The notes under the pieces: generated by a model | What the model was told of the DNA's origin: nothing | What the model saw: only the letters and a program-made list of their open reading frames with translations | The model's database searches: none | Assembly (NCBI RefSeq): GCF_003234965.1 | Contig: NZ_QKVK01000004.1 | Coordinates: 248,001-312,000 of the forward strand | DNA: 64,000 nt | DNA from: Aestuariivirga litoralis | GTDB lineage: Bacteria > Pseudomonadota > Alphaproteobacteria > Rhizobiales > Aestuariivirgaceae | Direction: 5' to 3' | Program-made: the position numbers and the translations under genes | Part shown: one piece after another, positions 16,946 to 28,483 of the stretch | Numbering within the stretch: the stretch's first letter is position 1 | Layout of the letters: the number at the start of each line of letters is the position of its first letter

Positions 16946-17557
16946 TCAGACTCCTTCCGCCAGCACCACCACGCGGGTGCCGATGGGAACGCGGCGGTAG
17001 AGGTCCTCCACGTCCTGGTTGATCATGCGGATGCAGCCGGACGAGGCATTGTGGCCGATCGACATCGGGTCGGTCGTGCCATGGATGCGGTACAGAGTGT
17101 CCTGGCCGTTCTGGAAGAGATAGAGAGCGCGGGCGCCGAGCGGATTGTCGGGGCCGCCGGGCATGCCGTTCGCCCACTTGGCCTTTTCCGGCACGCGGGC
17201 GATCATTTCCTTGGGCGGCGTCCAGCGCGGCCACATGACCTTGCGGCCGACGTCAGCGAGGCCGGCCCAACGGAAGCCGTCCTTGCCCACCGCGCAGCCC
17301 CAGCGCAGCGCCGTGCCGCCCTGCTGGACGAGGTAGATCTGGCGGTTCGGCGTGTCGACGATGATGGTGCCCGGCCATTGGCGGCCGGTATAGGCAACGG
17401 TCGCCGGACGGAAGGGCGCGGGGATCTTGCTGTAATTGAACGGCGGCAGCGGATACGGATCGTCGTCGGCACTCTGCGGGAGGGCCGCTGTGGACAGGGG
17501 CACCGTCAGCAGGGCTGCGGATGCTCCGGTCAGGACGGCGCGGCGGGAAAGCATCAT
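16946..17557 (-). CDS. L,D-transpeptidase (YkuD domain)
   Basis: A 203-residue periplasmic protein. The YkuD catalytic motif is present: HGTTDPMSIG from His159 and ASSGCIRM with catalytic Cys175. These enzymes form 3-3 cross-links in peptidoglycan or attach lipoproteins to it; Hyphomicrobiales rely heavily on them. The N-terminus MMLSRRAVLTG followed by a hydrophobic stretch looks like a Tat-type signal. The ATG at 17557 has GAGAGGA upstream, which is better than the GTG at 17584. It is the first gene of a two-gene unit with the lipoprotein. Confidence 0.92.
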   Translation of the reverse strand: MMLSRRAVLTGASAALLTVPLSTAALPQSADDDPYPLPPFNYSKIPAPFRPATVAYTGRQWPGTIIVDTPNRQIYLVQQGGTALRWGCAVGKDGFRWAGLADVGRKVMWPRWTPPKEMIARVPEKAKWANGMPGGPDNPLGARALYLFQNGQDTLYRIHGTTDPMSIGHNASSGCIRMINQDVEDLYRRVPIGTRVVVLAEGV

Positions 17558-17735
17558 GGTCCTCTCGTCGGGTCTGGAAGTCACTGTTGTCTCGTACCAA
17601 ATTGGCGGGGAAACGCTAAGTACATATTAACGATAACCCGCAAGTTGTGAGGGATTGTCCGGCAGAACGCAATTGAACTCGAATTAATGCAACCTGGGAT
17701 TTATCGATTGCAGCGGGCTTTCCCGGGATTTCCGC

Positions 17736-20177
17736 CTAGCTCTTGATCCGCAGCCCCGCAGAATCATGGAGCGGCCGGAGGTGGATATGCGCCTTCACCA
17801 CGTCATTCGCCACCACCAGCTCATAGCTCGCGTCCGTCAGGTTTCGCTCGTCCACCCCCGCCGGATTGCGCACGTAGCCATACCCAATGGGCCTGCCGAT
17901 GGTGTAGCCATAGCCGCCGCTGGTGAGGTAGCCGGCGAACTGGCCGTCCCGCAGGATGGTCTCGCGGCCTGCCAGGACCACGTCCTCGCGTTCCGTGGTG
18001 AAGCCGGCCAACATCTTGACGAGCGGCCTCGAGGCGATGGCCTCCGTTGCGGCGCGGCCGATGAAGTCCTCGTTGGATTTTAGCTTCACCGCCCAGCCGA
18101 GGCCGGCATGGAAGGGCGAGTCATTGGGCGTGATGTCCGCCCCCCAGGCGCGGTAACCCTTCTCCAGGCGCAGCGATTCGATGGCGCGGTAGCCGGCGGG
18201 GGCAATGCCGTGGGCGGCGCCCGCCGCCATGAGCGCATCGAACACGGCCCCGGTGGCGCTGATCGGCACATGCAGTTCCCAGCCAAGCTCGCCCACATAG
18301 GTGACGCGCAGCGCCCGCACCCGCGAGCCGGCAATGGTGATCTCGCGCACCGCGCCGAAGGGGAAGGCGGCGTTGCCCACATCCCCGTCGGTGACGGCGG
18401 CGAGGATGGCGCGCGACGCCGGGCCCATCAGCGACAGCGTGCCCCACTGTTCGGTGACGTCGGTGAGTGCCGCATCGAGACCGGGCCGGATATGTTCCCG
18501 GATCCAGGCGAAGTCGTGGGTGCGGAAGCCGGTGCCGGTGACGATGTAGAAATGATCCTCCGCCAGCTGCGCCACGGTGAGGTCGCACTCGATGCCGCCG
18601 CGGCTGTTGAGCATCTGGGTATAGGTGAGCTTGCCGGGCCCGCGCGCCACGCGGTTCGCCGCGATGAAGGAGATGGCCTCGGCCGCGTCCCTGCCCTTCA
18701 GCTCATACTTGGCGAAGGACGACTGGTCGAAGAGCCCCGCCCGCTCGCGCACCGCGCGGTGCTCTTCGCCCACGGAGGCGAACCAGTTCTGGCGGCCCAT
18801 GGAATAGACGTCCTTTGGTTCAACGCCAGCGGGCGCGAACCAGTTGGGCCGTTCCCAGCCCAGCTTCGAGCCGAAGCAGGCGTTGAGGCCCTTCAGCCGC
18901 TCGTAAAGGGGCGACACGATGCGCGGCCGGCCGCTCTGGTACTCTTCGTGCGGAAAAGCCACCGTGTAGTGCTTGCCATAGGCCTCGAGCGTTCTTTCGC
19001 AAGTCCAGGCGCGATCCTTGTGGAGATCCGAGAAGCGGCGGATGTCGACGACCCAAAGGTCCATCGGCGCTTCGCCCTTGGCCGCCCATTCGGCCAGCAC
19101 CCAGCCTGCGCCGCCGCCCGACGCGATGCCGAAGGCGTTGAAGCCCGCGCCAACATAGAAGTTCTTCAATTCCGGCGCCTGGCCGAGAATGAAGTTGCCA
19201 TCGGGCGTGAAGCTCTCCGGACCGTTGATCATCTTCTTGATGCCGGTCTTGGCCAGGGCGGGCACGCGGGCCAGCGCCTCGCCCATGTGCTGCTCGAAAT
19301 GGTCCCAGTCGTCCTCGAAGAGCTGGAACTCGAAATCGCCTGGCACGTCGCCCGTGGTCCACGGGATGGGGTTCGGCTCATAGCCGCCGAAGACGAGGCC
19401 CCCCACCTCCTCCTTGAAATAGGTGCGCCGGTCGGGGTCGCGCAGCGTGGCGGCGTCGGGGCTCAGGCCCTCCACCTTCTCGGTGATGATGTACTGGTGC
19501 TTCACCGGCTGCAGCGGCACCGAGACGCCAGCGAGCGCTCCGATCTGCCGCGCCCACTGGCCGCCGCAGTTGATGACGGTTTCGCAGGCGATGACGCCCT
19601 GACTGGTGCGGATGGCGGTGACCCGGCCGTCCTTGATGTCGAAGCCCTCGACGCGGCAGCCCTCGACGATCTTGGCGCCATGCATGCGCGCACCCTTGGC
19701 GAGTGACTGAGCGATGTCCGACGGCGAGGCCTGCCCGTCGGTCGGAAGCCAGGAAGCGCCCACGAGGTCGGACACGTCCATCAGCGGCCACATCTTCTTG
19801 ACCTCGTCGGGAGAGACGAGGTGCATCTCCATGCCGAAGCTCTGCGCGGTGGTGGCCAGCCGCTTGAACTCGGTCCAGCGATCCTCATTGGTGGCGAGCC
19901 TGAGGCAGCCCGTCATCTTCCAGCCGGTGGCAAGCCCCGTCTCTTCGTCCAGCCGCTTGTAGAGGTCGACCGAATACTTCAGCACCTGGGTGATCGAGGC
20001 GGAGGAGCGCAGCTGCCCCACCAGTCCCGCCGCATGCCAGGTCGAGCCGGAGGTGAGCTTGTTCTGCTCCAGCAGCACCACGTCCGCCTTGTGGCCCCGG
20101 GCGAGGTGATAGGCGGTCGAACAGCCGATGATGCCGCCGCCGATGACGACATATTGCGCATGCGAAGGAAGGGTCAT
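17736..20177 (-). CDS. Sarcosine/dimethylglycine dehydrogenase-like flavoprotein with GcvT domain
   Basis: An 813-residue two-part enzyme. Residues 1-380 form a DAO-type FAD oxidoreductase with GGGIIG at 13-18 and STWHAAG at 45-51; the histidine there is the site of covalent FAD attachment in characterised dimethylglycine and sarcosine dehydrogenases. Residues from about 430 on form a GcvT aminomethyltransferase domain and its C-terminal barrel, which would pass the released one-carbon unit to tetrahydrofolate. The substrate is probably an N-methylated glycine, but related enzymes act on other N-methyl amines. The ATG at 20177 has AGGA upstream. No betaine-degradation genes are adjacent. Confidence 0.88.
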   Translation of the reverse strand: MTLPSHAQYVVIGGGIIGCSTAYHLARGHKADVVLLEQNKLTSGSTWHAAGLVGQLRSSASITQVLKYSVDLYKRLDEETGLATGWKMTGCLRLATNEDRWTEFKRLATTAQSFGMEMHLVSPDEVKKMWPLMDVSDLVGASWLPTDGQASPSDIAQSLAKGARMHGAKIVEGCRVEGFDIKDGRVTAIRTSQGVIACETVINCGGQWARQIGALAGVSVPLQPVKHQYIITEKVEGLSPDAATLRDPDRRTYFKEEVGGLVFGGYEPNPIPWTTGDVPGDFEFQLFEDDWDHFEQHMGEALARVPALAKTGIKKMINGPESFTPDGNFILGQAPELKNFYVGAGFNAFGIASGGGAGWVLAEWAAKGEAPMDLWVVDIRRFSDLHKDRAWTCERTLEAYGKHYTVAFPHEEYQSGRPRIVSPLYERLKGLNACFGSKLGWERPNWFAPAGVEPKDVYSMGRQNWFASVGEEHRAVRERAGLFDQSSFAKYELKGRDAAEAISFIAANRVARGPGKLTYTQMLNSRGGIECDLTVAQLAEDHFYIVTGTGFRTHDFAWIREHIRPGLDAALTDVTEQWGTLSLMGPASRAILAAVTDGDVGNAAFPFGAVREITIAGSRVRALRVTYVGELGWELHVPISATGAVFDALMAAGAAHGIAPAGYRAIESLRLEKGYRAWGADITPNDSPFHAGLGWAVKLKSNEDFIGRAATEAIASRPLVKMLAGFTTEREDVVLAGRETILRDGQFAGYLTSGGYGYTIGRPIGYGYVRNPAGVDERNLTDASYELVVANDVVKAHIHLRPLHDSAGLRIKS

Positions 20178-20250
20178 GATGAGTCCTGTGTTCGGTTGCA
20201 TGATGCGTGGAGTCGGAGCGGAATTCACCTCCATTTTGGACATTCTGCTT

Positions 20251-20563
20251 TACCCTCTCATCATGCCCGGGCTTGACCCGGGCACCCTTGAGCTCCCCGT
20301 GAAAAGGGTCGCCGGGACAGGCCCGGCGATGATGAGGTGAAGGGAACCGCCATCCCCCCGCCGCAGCCTTCCCCCGCTGACCAAGCCCTTTGTCCAACTG
20401 CCGGCTGCCTTACCCTCTAATCATGCCCGGGCTCGACCCGGGCACCCTTTAGCTCCCCATGAAAAGGGTCGCCGGGACAGGCTCGGCGATGATGAGGTGA
20501 GGGGAACCGCCATGCCCCCGTCGCAGCCTCCCCCCGCCGCCCAAGCCCTTGTTCGCCTGCCGG
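20251..20563. repeat. Tandem duplication of a 160-bp REP/BIME-like unit
   Basis: Two copies (20251-20404 and 20411-20563) lie head to tail with a period of 159-160 bases and only scattered differences. Each copy holds three nested inverted repeats: GCCCGGGC-type palindrome, a second hairpin CGCCGGG/CCCGGCG, and outer arms CTCATCAT/ATGATGAG. This fills most of the 424-base gap (20178-20601) between the flavoprotein gene and denD. The palindromes match the CCCGGGC-type extragenic repeats common in alphaproteobacteria. The downstream third of each unit has no obvious fold. Confidence 0.9.
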
Positions 20564-20601
20564 GACTCCGCCATCCTGCGCGCCATCACGGGGAGGAACA
20601 C

Positions 20602-21582
20602 ATGAACATTCTGGTCATCGGCGGCGGCGGCATGGTCGGCGTCAAGCTGATCAACAGGCTGGCCAAGGACGGCAAGCTGGGCGGCACGCCGATCTCGAAG
20701 ATCATCCGCCATGACGTGGTGCTCTCACCCCCGCCCCCGGCCTCCGCCTTCCCCATCGAGACGCTGATCGGCGACCTCTCGACACCGGGCGAGGCCGAGA
20801 AGCTGGTGGTGCTGAAGCCCGACGTGATCTTCCACCTCGCGGCCATCGTCTCGGGCGAGGCCGAGGCCGATTTCGAGAAGGGCTACCGCATCAACCTCGA
20901 TGGCACGCGCTATCTCTTCGAGGCGATCCGCAAGGCGGGCGGCGGCTACAAGCCGAAGGTGATCTTCACCTCCTCGATTGCCGTTTTCGGGGCGCCCTTC
21001 CCCGAGGCGATCCCCGACGAGTTCTTCAATACGCCATTGACCAGTTACGGCACCCAGAAGACCATCTGCGAACTGCTGCTGGCGGATTATTCGCGCCGTG
21101 GGTTCTTCGATGGCGTGGGCCTGCGCTTCCCGACGATCTGCGTCAGGCCCGGCAAGCCGAACCTCGCGGCCTCGGGCTTCTTCTCCAACATCATCCGCGA
21201 GCCGCTGGCAGGCCAGGAGGCGGTGCTTCCCGTGCCCGAGGACGTGCGCCACTGGCACGCCTCCCCCCGCGCCGCGGTTGGCTTCCTGATCCATGCCGCG
21301 ACCATGGACACGGCGGCTCTCGGCGCGCGCCGCAACGTGACGCTGCCCGGCGTCTCCTGCACCGTGGGCGAACAGATCGAGGCTTTGCGCAAGGTGGCGG
21401 GCGACAGGGTGGTGGCCCGCATCAAGCGCGAGCCCAACGAGACCATCATGAAGATCGTGGCAGGCTGGCCCCGGAACTTCGAGGCCAGGCGTGGCCGCGA
21501 GCTGGGCTTCAAGGCCGAGAACAGCTTCGAGGAGATCATCCGCGTCCACATCGAGGACGAACTCGGCGGCAAGATCGCCTGA
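20602..21582 (+). CDS. denD: NAD-dependent epimerase/dehydratase, D-erythronate dehydrogenase-like
   Basis: A 326-residue extended short-chain dehydrogenase. The nucleotide-binding motif is GGGGMVG at 7-13, and the catalytic Tyr-Lys pair lies in SYGTQK. The length and the region around RHWHASPRAAVGFL look like D-erythronate 2-dehydrogenase (DenD), which oxidises D-erythronate at C2. The symbol rests on overall resemblance only. GGGAGGA precedes the ATG. It is the first gene of a tightly packed four-gene operon, and its stop overlaps the next start (TGATG). The usual D-erythronate partners OtnK, OtnC and OtnI are not next to it. Confidence 0.72.
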   Translation: MNILVIGGGGMVGVKLINRLAKDGKLGGTPISKIIRHDVVLSPPPPASAFPIETLIGDLSTPGEAEKLVVLKPDVIFHLAAIVSGEAEADFEKGYRINLDGTRYLFEAIRKAGGGYKPKVIFTSSIAVFGAPFPEAIPDEFFNTPLTSYGTQKTICELLLADYSRRGFFDGVGLRFPTICVRPGKPNLAASGFFSNIIREPLAGQEAVLPVPEDVRHWHASPRAAVGFLIHAATMDTAALGARRNVTLPGVSCTVGEQIEALRKVAGDRVVARIKREPNETIMKIVAGWPRNFEARRGRELGFKAENSFEEIIRVHIEDELGGKIA

Positions 21583-22607
21583 TGACCCGGTCCGCATCGG
21601 TGGCGCAGCTTGCGCCCTTCTCGCTCGCCGTGCTCACGTCCGCGGGGGCGGACGAGGCCTCGGCGGAGGCGGCCACCTGGGCCATGCTCCACGCCTCGCT
21701 GCATGGCGTGGACAGCCACGGCATCCGGCTCCTCCCCTTCTACGCCGACTGCCTGCGGAACGGCATCGCCAAGCCCCGGCCCCATGTCACCGTCACCTAT
21801 CCGCGCCGCGCCGTGGCGCTGGTCGATGCCGATGACGGGCTCGGCCACATCGCCACCTACCGCGCCATGGACGAGGCCTGCGCCATCGCCAGGGACTGCG
21901 GGATCGGCATGGCGAGCGTCATCAACTCAACCCATTTCGGCGCGGCCGGGGCCTATACGCTGGCGGCGGCCGATGCAGGCTTCATCGGCTTCGTGTGCTG
22001 CAATTCCGGCGCCTTCGTGGTGCCGCATGGGGGCGCGAAGCCCATCCACGGCACCAGCCCGATCTCGCTTTCGGCCCCCAATCCCGGCGGCGATCCCTTC
22101 CTCCTCGACATGGCGACGAGCTCCGTGCCGTGGAACAAGGTTCTGAGGTATCGGACGGAAAGCATTGAATTGCCTGAAGGAGTCGCGGTCGATGGCTCGG
22201 GCGCCTTCGTCACCGACCCGACCAAGGCCATGGCATTGGCCCCGGTGGGCGGTGCGGATTTTGGCTACAAGGGCGCAGGGCTTGCGGGCCTCACCGAGGT
22301 GCTGGGCGGCATCCTGACCGGCATGCGGCTCTCCTCCGACCAGGACGGATTGGCGCTGGGCGACACCAAGGTGGGGCACTTCGTGATGGCCATCGACCCC
22401 ACCCTGTTCATGACGCTGGAGGCCTTCGGGCTGGGCGTCCAGACCTATATCGACCGCTTCAAGGCCCAGCCCGGCACCTATGCGGCCGGAGGCCCGGAAT
22501 GGGAGCGCCGCCGCAAGCGCGAGGCGGACGGCATTCCGCTCCCCGACGGGCTTCATGCCGAACTGGCCGATGCGGCTGCAAAGGCAGGCGTGACGCCGGG
22601 CTTCTGA
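21582..22607 (+). CDS. Ldh-family (malate/L-lactate/ureidoglycolate type) oxidoreductase
   Basis: A 341-residue NAD(P)-dependent oxidoreductase of the LDH2/MDH2 family, which is unrelated to classical LDH. Markers are SHGIRLLPFY near residue 45, the STHFGAAGAYTL segment with the catalytic-region histidine, and FGYKGAGLAGLTEVL. Family members reduce or oxidise 2-hydroxy/2-keto acids or ureidoglycolate. Start and stop are overlapped by its neighbours (TGATG on both sides), which argues for one transcript and one pathway with the DenD-like enzyme. Confidence 0.85.
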   Translation: MTRSASVAQLAPFSLAVLTSAGADEASAEAATWAMLHASLHGVDSHGIRLLPFYADCLRNGIAKPRPHVTVTYPRRAVALVDADDGLGHIATYRAMDEACAIARDCGIGMASVINSTHFGAAGAYTLAAADAGFIGFVCCNSGAFVVPHGGAKPIHGTSPISLSAPNPGGDPFLLDMATSSVPWNKVLRYRTESIELPEGVAVDGSGAFVTDPTKAMALAPVGGADFGYKGAGLAGLTEVLGGILTGMRLSSDQDGLALGDTKVGHFVMAIDPTLFMTLEAFGLGVQTYIDRFKAQPGTYAAGGPEWERRRKREADGIPLPDGLHAELADAAAKAGVTPGF

Positions 22608-23476
22608 TGGCGCCGGACCTCACCGAGAACCGGACGCGCGGCATCCTGTGGATGCTCGCCACCATGTTCTGCTTCATCTCGCTCGACACGATGATGAAGT
22701 ACCTGATGGAGAGCTATTCGCTGGTGCAGGTCACCTGGGCGCGGTTTTTCTTCGCCACCGTTGTTGCAATCGTTGCCTGCGGGCCGCGCATCGGCCAGCT
22801 GGCGGTGAGCCGCCACCCGAAGCAGCAGCTCCTGCGCTCGGTCTTCCTGATGTCGACGACGGGCCTGTTCAATGCCGGCATCCGCACCGTGCCGCTGGCC
22901 ACCGCCACCACCATCATGTTCCTGAATCCGGTGCTGGTGACGGTGCTGGCCATTCCGCTGCTGGGCGAGAAGGTGGGGCTGCAGCGCTGGATCGGCGTGC
23001 TGCTCGGCTTCCTCGGCGCGGTGATCGTGGTCAGGCCCTGGCAGGAGGGCATGGGCGCCTATGGCTATGGAACGCTCTTCCTGCTCGCCGCCGCGGTGCT
23101 GAACGCCAATTACCAGATCCTCACGCGGCGGGTGCGCGGGGACGATCCGCTCACCTCGCTGCTCTACACGGCGACCGCCGGCGCGGTCGTGACCAGCCTG
23201 TTGGTGCCGTGGTTCTGGGACTGGCCCACGGCCTTCGACTGGCTGCTGCTGATGGGCACGGGGCTGGCGGGCGGGTTTGGCCACCTGTTCCTCATCCGCT
23301 CTTTCCGCGCCGCACCCGCTTCCGTTGTGTCGCCCTTCTCCTATTCCTCGCTGATCTGGGCCACGATCTTCGGCTTCGTCATCTGGGGTGACTGGCCGGA
23401 CCTGTGGACCTGGGCCGGCGCTGCGCTTATCATCTTCTCCGGCCTCTACATCTTTTCGAGGGAACGCAGGGCATGA
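22607..23476 (+). CDS. EamA/DMT-family transporter
   Basis: A 289-residue protein with ten predicted membrane helices arranged as two EamA repeats. The first repeat holds ATMFCFISLDTMMKYL and the PLATATTIMFLNPV segment, the second PASVVSPFSYSSLIWA. EamA proteins carry small metabolites, commonly in efflux. It overlaps both operon neighbours by a few bases. Transport of a substrate or product of the upstream dehydrogenases is likely, but cannot be read from sequence. Confidence 0.88.
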   Translation: MAPDLTENRTRGILWMLATMFCFISLDTMMKYLMESYSLVQVTWARFFFATVVAIVACGPRIGQLAVSRHPKQQLLRSVFLMSTTGLFNAGIRTVPLATATTIMFLNPVLVTVLAIPLLGEKVGLQRWIGVLLGFLGAVIVVRPWQEGMGAYGYGTLFLLAAAVLNANYQILTRRVRGDDPLTSLLYTATAGAVVTSLLVPWFWDWPTAFDWLLLMGTGLAGGFGHLFLIRSFRAAPASVVSPFSYSSLIWATIFGFVIWGDWPDLWTWAGAALIIFSGLYIFSRERRA

Positions 23477-24087
23477 AGACCGTTGAATTCACCGCCATGA
23501 AGGACGGCACCAAGGAGGAATACCTCTTCCTCAAGCCGCTCGAGGACGAGCACATCAAGGGCACCGCCGACCGCGTGCTGCGCGAGCTTCGCCTGCAGGA
23601 GGAAGAAACGCTGCCCGGCTACAAGATCTCGCGCCTCACCCACGGCCTGCAGTCGGCGACGCGCGCCTACAATGAGGGGGCGGATGTCGACTGGGTGGTG
23701 GGTGCGCTCCTCCACGACATCGGCGACGGCCTCGCGCCGCAGAACCACGACAAGTTCGCCGCCGAGATCCTCAGGCCCTACATGCGCGAGGAGGTGGTCT
23801 GGACGGTGGAGCACCACGCCGCATTCCAGATGTATTATTACGCCCACCACTATGGCTGGAACCAGCACGAGCGCGAGAAGTACAGCGCCTCGCCCTATTA
23901 CAGGTCCTGCGTGGATTTCTGCGAGCGCTGGGACCAGTCCTCCTTCGACCCGGCCTATCCCACCAGGGACCTCGACTTCTTCGTGCCGATGGTGCGCGAG
24001 GTCTTCGCTAGGAAGGCCCATGACCCTGCCGTGCAGCAGAAGGGCGTGGTCAAGGGCATACCCCCGCTGGCCACCGCCGCCGAATAG
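23473..24087 (+). CDS. HD-domain protein resembling PhnZ/TmpB-type diiron oxygenases
   Basis: A 204-residue soluble protein with an HD-domain pattern: His57, then LLHDIGD with His81-Asp82, then a later His pair in VEHHAAF. The short length and single compact HD domain with SPYYRSCVDFCERWD near the end recall the PhnZ/TmpB group, which cleave C-P bonds with a mixed-valent diiron centre, rather than nucleotide phosphohydrolases. That resemblance is by eye. The ATG overlaps the transporter stop (ATGA). It closes the four-gene operon, so it may process the same small metabolite. Confidence 0.7.
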   Translation: MKTVEFTAMKDGTKEEYLFLKPLEDEHIKGTADRVLRELRLQEEETLPGYKISRLTHGLQSATRAYNEGADVDWVVGALLHDIGDGLAPQNHDKFAAEILRPYMREEVVWTVEHHAAFQMYYYAHHYGWNQHEREKYSASPYYRSCVDFCERWDQSSFDPAYPTRDLDFFVPMVREVFARKAHDPAVQQKGVVKGIPPLATAAE

Positions 24088-24164
24088 CCGCATACGCCGC
24101 AAGCAGACCTGAAATGCCGCACCGTGGCTGGCAGCCGCCCGCGCGCCAGCCCAAGCTTGCGCGC

Positions 24165-25087
24165 ATGAATCAGACCAGCCCGGCCCTGAGCCGCAACCTC
24201 ACCGGCGTGATTTCGCTCTGCGCGGGGGTCTTCGTGTTCTCGATGCAGGACGCGATCCTGAAGGGATTGAGCGGTGAGCACGCCGTGACGCTGGCCATCG
24301 TGCTGCGCTCGATCGTGGGCCTGCCGCTGCTCCTTGCCATGGTGTGGTACGAGAACGGGCTCGGGGCCTTGCGGACGCGGAACTGGAAACTCCTGGTGGC
24401 GCGCGGCCTGATCCTGCTCACCTCCTACACCACCTATTACCTTGCCTTCCCGGCCCTGCCCATGGCCGAGGCGGTGGCGCTGTTCTTCACCTCGCCGATC
24501 TTCGTCACCATCCTCGCTGCGCTGTTCCTGCGCGAGAAGGTGACGCTGAAGGCGTGGGCCGCGGTCATCGCCGGCTTCGTCGGCGTGCTGATCATCCTGC
24601 GCCCCGGCACCGGCCTGTTCGAACCTGCCGCCCTGCTCAGCCTGCTGAGTGCCGCGGCCTACGCCCTCTCCATGGTGCTGGCGCGGCGCTACAGTGCGGA
24701 TGAATCGACCACCGTCATGGCCTTCTACGTCAATGCCGTCTACATGGTGGCGGCGGCCGGGGTGGCGCTGGCCTTCCACCTGCTCGGCATCACCCACGCG
24801 GCCCACCCGAGCCTCGAATTCCTGGTCAGGCCCTGGGCGCTTCCAGACCTCACAGACCTGGCGCTGATGGGCCTGTGCGGCGTCATCGCGGCGCTGGGCA
24901 TGATCCTGCTCACCCATGCCTACCGGCTGGCGCGCGCCAATCTCGTCACGGTGTTCGAATACACCGGCATGCTGTGGGTACCGCTGTGGGGCTTCCTGTT
25001 CTTCGCCGAGGTGCCGAAATGGACCACGGTGCTCGGCACGGTGATCATCATCGCGGCGGGGATCTTCGCGGTCCGGACCGCGAGGCC

Positions 25088-25091
<4 letters not shown>
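24165..25091 (+). CDS. EamA/DMT-family transporter (second)
   Basis: A 308-residue, ten-helix membrane protein with two EamA repeats. Features include VFVFSMQDAILKGLSG in the first helix, LPMAEAVALFFTSPIF in the first repeat, and a matching RLARANLVTVFEYTGM in the second. It is not a close copy of the transporter 1.5 kb upstream. It starts 77 bases after the HD-domain gene and may belong to the same transcript. The ribosome site is poor, so the start at 24165 is moderately certain. Its 3' end overlaps the convergent gene by four bases. Confidence 0.85.
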
Positions 25092-27056
<1,965 letters not shown>

Positions 27057-27168
27057 TTATGGCGGGCGCCAATGGTGTTTGCAAGACGGTTCGAAAAGCC
27101 GCAAAAATGCAGCGATTTTCCCGCCAGGGGTCGAGGCCGCGGCGAACCCCGGCAGCCAGGAGAAGAGC

Positions 27169-27633
27169 ATGCAGAAAACCGATGTTTCAGGCCTCACCCA
27201 GCTGGGCGCCGCCACCCCCGCACCGGCCTCCCCGGACGAGGCGGTGATCGAGCGCGTGCCCAACAGCCAGCAGGACGTGGATTATCTCGTGCGCTTCGTG
27301 GCGCCGGAGTTCACCTCCATGTGCCCGATGACCAATCAGCCGGATTTCGCCCACCTGGTGATCGATTACGTACCGGACCAGTGGCTGGTGGAGTCCAAAT
27401 CCCTGAAGCTGTTCCTGGGTTCTTTCCGCGACCACGGCAGCTTCCATGAGGACTGCACCATCGGCATCGCGCGGCGGCTGGTGACTGAACTCAGCCCTCG
27501 CTGGCTGCGCATAGGCGGCTATTGGTACCCGCGCGGCGGCATCCCGATCGATGTGTTCTGGCAGACGGGCGACGCTCCGGCGGGGGTGTGGATCCCGGAC
27601 CAGGGTGTCGCACCCTATCGCGGGCGGGGTTAG
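27169..27633 (+). CDS. queF: NADPH-dependent preQ0 reductase
   Basis: A 154-residue type I (single-domain) QueF. It reduces the nitrile of 7-cyano-7-deazaguanine to preQ1 in queuosine biosynthesis. The catalytic cysteine is Cys52 in [13 protein letters not shown], with Asp59, and the QueF motif [16 protein letters not shown] follows at 75-90. AGGAG lies ahead of the ATG. It stands alone between eno and kdsA, divergent from eno; no preQ1 riboswitch is apparent in the 148-base upstream gap. Confidence 0.95.
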   Translation: MQKTDVSGLTQLGAATPAPASPDEAVIERVPNSQQDVDYLVRFVAPEFTSMCPMTNQPDFAHLVIDYVPDQWLVESKSLKLFLGSFRDHGSFHEDCTIGIARRLVTELSPRWLRIGGYWYPRGGIPIDVFWQTGDAPAGVWIPDQGVAPYRGRG

Positions 27634-27652
27634 GTCCCTCCCCCCAAGCTCG

Positions 27653-28483
27653 TCACTGAGCCTTCGCCACCGTGTCCAGCGCCATCAGCGTGGTGAGCAG
27701 GCCTTCCAGCTTGTCGAGCGGCACCATGTTGGGGCCGTCGGAGGGAGCATTGTCCGGGTCCTGGTGGGTCTCGATAAACACGCCCGCAACCCCAACCGCC
27801 ACGGCGGCGCGGGCGAGCACCGGCACCATGCGGCGGTCACCTCCGGAAGACGCCCCCTGGCCCCCCGGCTGCTGCACCGAATGGGTGGCGTCGAAGATCA
27901 CCGGGGCGCCCATCTCTGCCATGATGGGGAGTGCCCGCATGTCGGATACCAGCGTGTTGTAACCGAAGGACGCGCCGCGCTCGGTGAGCATGACGTTGGG
28001 ATTGCCGCTCTCCACGATCTTGGCCATCACGTTCTTCATGTCCCACGGCGCGAGGAACTGACCCTTCTTGACGTTGACGATGCGGCCCGTCCTGGCGGCG
28101 GCGATCAGCAGGTCGGTCTGGCGGCACAGGAAGGCCGGGATCTGCAGCACATCGACTACGCCCGCCACCTCGGCGCATTGTTCGCGTTCATGGATGTCGG
28201 TGAGCACGGGCAGGCCCAGCTCCTTCTTGATGTCGGTGAAGACGGCGAGCGACTTCTCGAGCCCCATGCCGCGCTGGCCCTTGAGGCTGGTGCGGTTGGC
28301 CTTGTCGAAGCTCGACTTGTAGACCAGCCCGATGCCGAGCCGGCCGCAGATTTCCTTGAGACGACCCGCCATCATGAAGGCGTGGTCCCTGCTCTCCATC
28401 TGGCACGGACCGGCGATGAGCGAAATGGGGAGCGAGTTGCCGAACGCGACGTTCGAAACGGTGACGATTGGGTTTGCGATCAT
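27653..28483 (-). CDS. kdsA: 3-deoxy-D-manno-octulosonate 8-phosphate synthase
   Basis: A 276-residue enzyme that condenses phosphoenolpyruvate with arabinose 5-phosphate to make Kdo8P for lipid A and LPS core. [31 protein letters not shown] and [12 protein letters not shown] are family motifs. Retention of CQ in the first motif suggests the metal-dependent form, although that is inference. It overlaps the thioesterase gene (ATGA) and ends the pyrG-mscS-thioesterase-kdsA run. Confidence 0.97.
   Translation of the reverse strand: MIANPIVTVSNVAFGNSLPISLIAGPCQMESRDHAFMMAGRLKEICGRLGIGLVYKSSFDKANRTSLKGQRGMGLEKSLAVFTDIKKELGLPVLTDIHEREQCAEVAGVVDVLQIPAFLCRQTDLLIAAARTGRIVNVKKGQFLAPWDMKNVMAKIVESGNPNVMLTERGASFGYNTLVSDMRALPIMAEMGAPVIFDATHSVQQPGGQGASSGGDRRMVPVLARAAVAVGVAGVFIETHQDPDNAPSDGPNMVPLDKLEGLLTTLMALDTVAKAQ

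Noticed and set aside
18108-19706. 532-residue open frame on the plus strand
   Set aside because: It lies entirely opposite the well-supported flavoprotein gene, is rich in Arg/Gly/His/Ala and shows no domain. High GC opens such antisense frames.
20251-20563. Possible CRISPR array
   Set aside because: Only two 160-base units exist, with no short repeat-spacer pattern and no cas genes.
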